DNA of 64,000 nucleotides from Bacteroidota bacterium. Its GTDB lineage: Bacteria; Bacteroidota; Bacteroidia; Bacteroidales; UBA10428. The number at the start of each line of letters is the position of its first letter. The first letter of the stretch is position 1. Positions 63,795-64,000 of the stretch are shown in pieces. The position numbers and the translations under genes were made by a program. The stretch spans positions 2,108,001 to 2,172,000 of the forward strand of contig CP065006.1 of NCBI GenBank assembly GCA_016699695.1, read 5' to 3'. Under the pieces are notes generated by a model. That model was not told the DNA's origin. It did no database searches and was given only the letters and a program-made list of their open reading frames with translations.

Positions 63795-64000
63795 ATGAAA
63801 AAGCTGATTTCATTAGGTTTCGTTTTAGCTGTACTAATAATAAGTAGTTGTAGTAACTACAAGACTGGAGAGCTTACGGGGGTGCCGGGCAGAGCTCGTT
63901 ATTTCGAGCCAGATCCTTTTGGTATGGTCTTTATTCCCCAGGGTAGCTTTACCATGGGTATTAACGACCAGAGTGTTCCCTGGGCACAAAACGATTATAC
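63795..64000 (+). CDS. porK: PorK/GldK lipoprotein, N-terminal part (runs off the window)
   Basis: ATG 63795 opens a frame of 68 codons to the window end. It encodes a lipoprotein signal (LAVLIISSC, lipid-modified C19), the segment GELTGVPGRARYFEPDPFGM and VFIPQGSFTMGINDQSVPWA, the start of a formylglycine-generating-enzyme-like (FGE-sulfatase) domain as in GldK/PorK. In T9SS, GldK/PorK forms a periplasmic ring with GldN/PorN under the outer membrane. porL, porM and porN are expected just beyond the window. Confidence 0.85.
   Translation, partial: MKKLISLGFVLAVLIISSCSNYKTGELTGVPGRARYFEPDPFGMVFIPQGSFTMGINDQSVPWAQNDY

Overview
The window is a chromosomal segment of a Bacteroidota bacterium, most likely of the Bacteroidales/Marinilabiliales type. 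The evidence is a PorP-like protein followed by the start of a PorK/GldK lipoprotein (type IX secretion, 62790-64000), a DUF4270 lipoprotein next to a stand-alone starch-synthase-like domain, an LptE-family lipoprotein upstream of secG and groESL, and repeated promoter boxes of the Bacteroidota type (TAnnTTTG about 7 bases before the inferred start of transcription). Ribosome binding sites are weak, several starts are GTG or TTG, and base composition looks even. I saw no rRNA, tRNA, insertion sequence, phage, plasmid or CRISPR. Most genes are conserved housekeeping or envelope genes.

Layout. 1-4784 (minus): start of a large secreted repeat protein, then adenylylsulfate kinase, initiating sugar transferase and a Wzi-like capsule protein. 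4917-9671 (plus): pullulanase lipoprotein, two small unknown proteins, a cyclase-family hydrolase and a methyltransferase. 9768-14818: serB facing a nucleotide-sugar operon (aminotransferase, acetyltransferase, galE, rfbB). 14975-18112: an HU-like/membrane/SPOR protein facing RNase R. 18528-22210: three-subunit biotin-dependent acyl-CoA carboxylase facing a PAS/GAF histidine kinase and response regulator (22221-25902). 26038-28773: hemW, cysS. 28840-33518 (minus): UDP-HexNAc dehydrogenase, WlbA-type oxidoreductase, gmd, fcl. 33638-41073 (mostly minus): metK, ribE with a GldA-like ATPase, punA (plus), rpoN with a PAP2-like membrane protein, asnS. 41305-48926: ogt, sodB, kdsB (minus), a sigma-54 activator followed by lptE, a TPR-like protein and secG, then groES-groEL. 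49041-53119 (minus): starch-synthase-like protein, DUF4270 lipoprotein, glmS. 53258-56409: panC, panD, rfaE2, radA. 56406-58742 (minus): class A penicillin-binding protein. 59040-64000: topA, a degenerate arginase-fold protein, porP and the start of porK.

How they fit together. The strongest theme is surface polysaccharide. Two separated minus-strand clusters together encode the four steps from UDP-GlcNAc to a UDP-2,3-diacetamido-2,3-dideoxyuronic acid (dehydrogenase and WlbA at 31153-33518; aminotransferase and acetyltransferase at 13125-14818). Enzymes for dTDP-4-keto-6-deoxyglucose, UDP-galactose and GDP-fucose lie beside them. A sugar transferase, a Wzi-like protein, kdsB, rfaE2 and lptE supply chain initiation, capsule attachment and LPS core or transport. 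The T9SS genes at the right end and the secreted repeat protein at the left end are a second envelope theme. rpoN and a sigma-54 activator without a sensor domain lie in the same window.

No plainly new multi-gene defence or metabolic system stands out. The best second-look items are the arginase-fold protein that lacks its metal ligands beside the T9SS genes, the HU-TM-SPOR protein, the receiver-less sigma-54 activator tied to envelope genes, the orphan adenylylsulfate kinase in a capsule context, and the small-acidic-protein/cyclase/methyltransferase cassette. Several starts were moved from the longest open frame to a better-supported codon, as noted in the entries.
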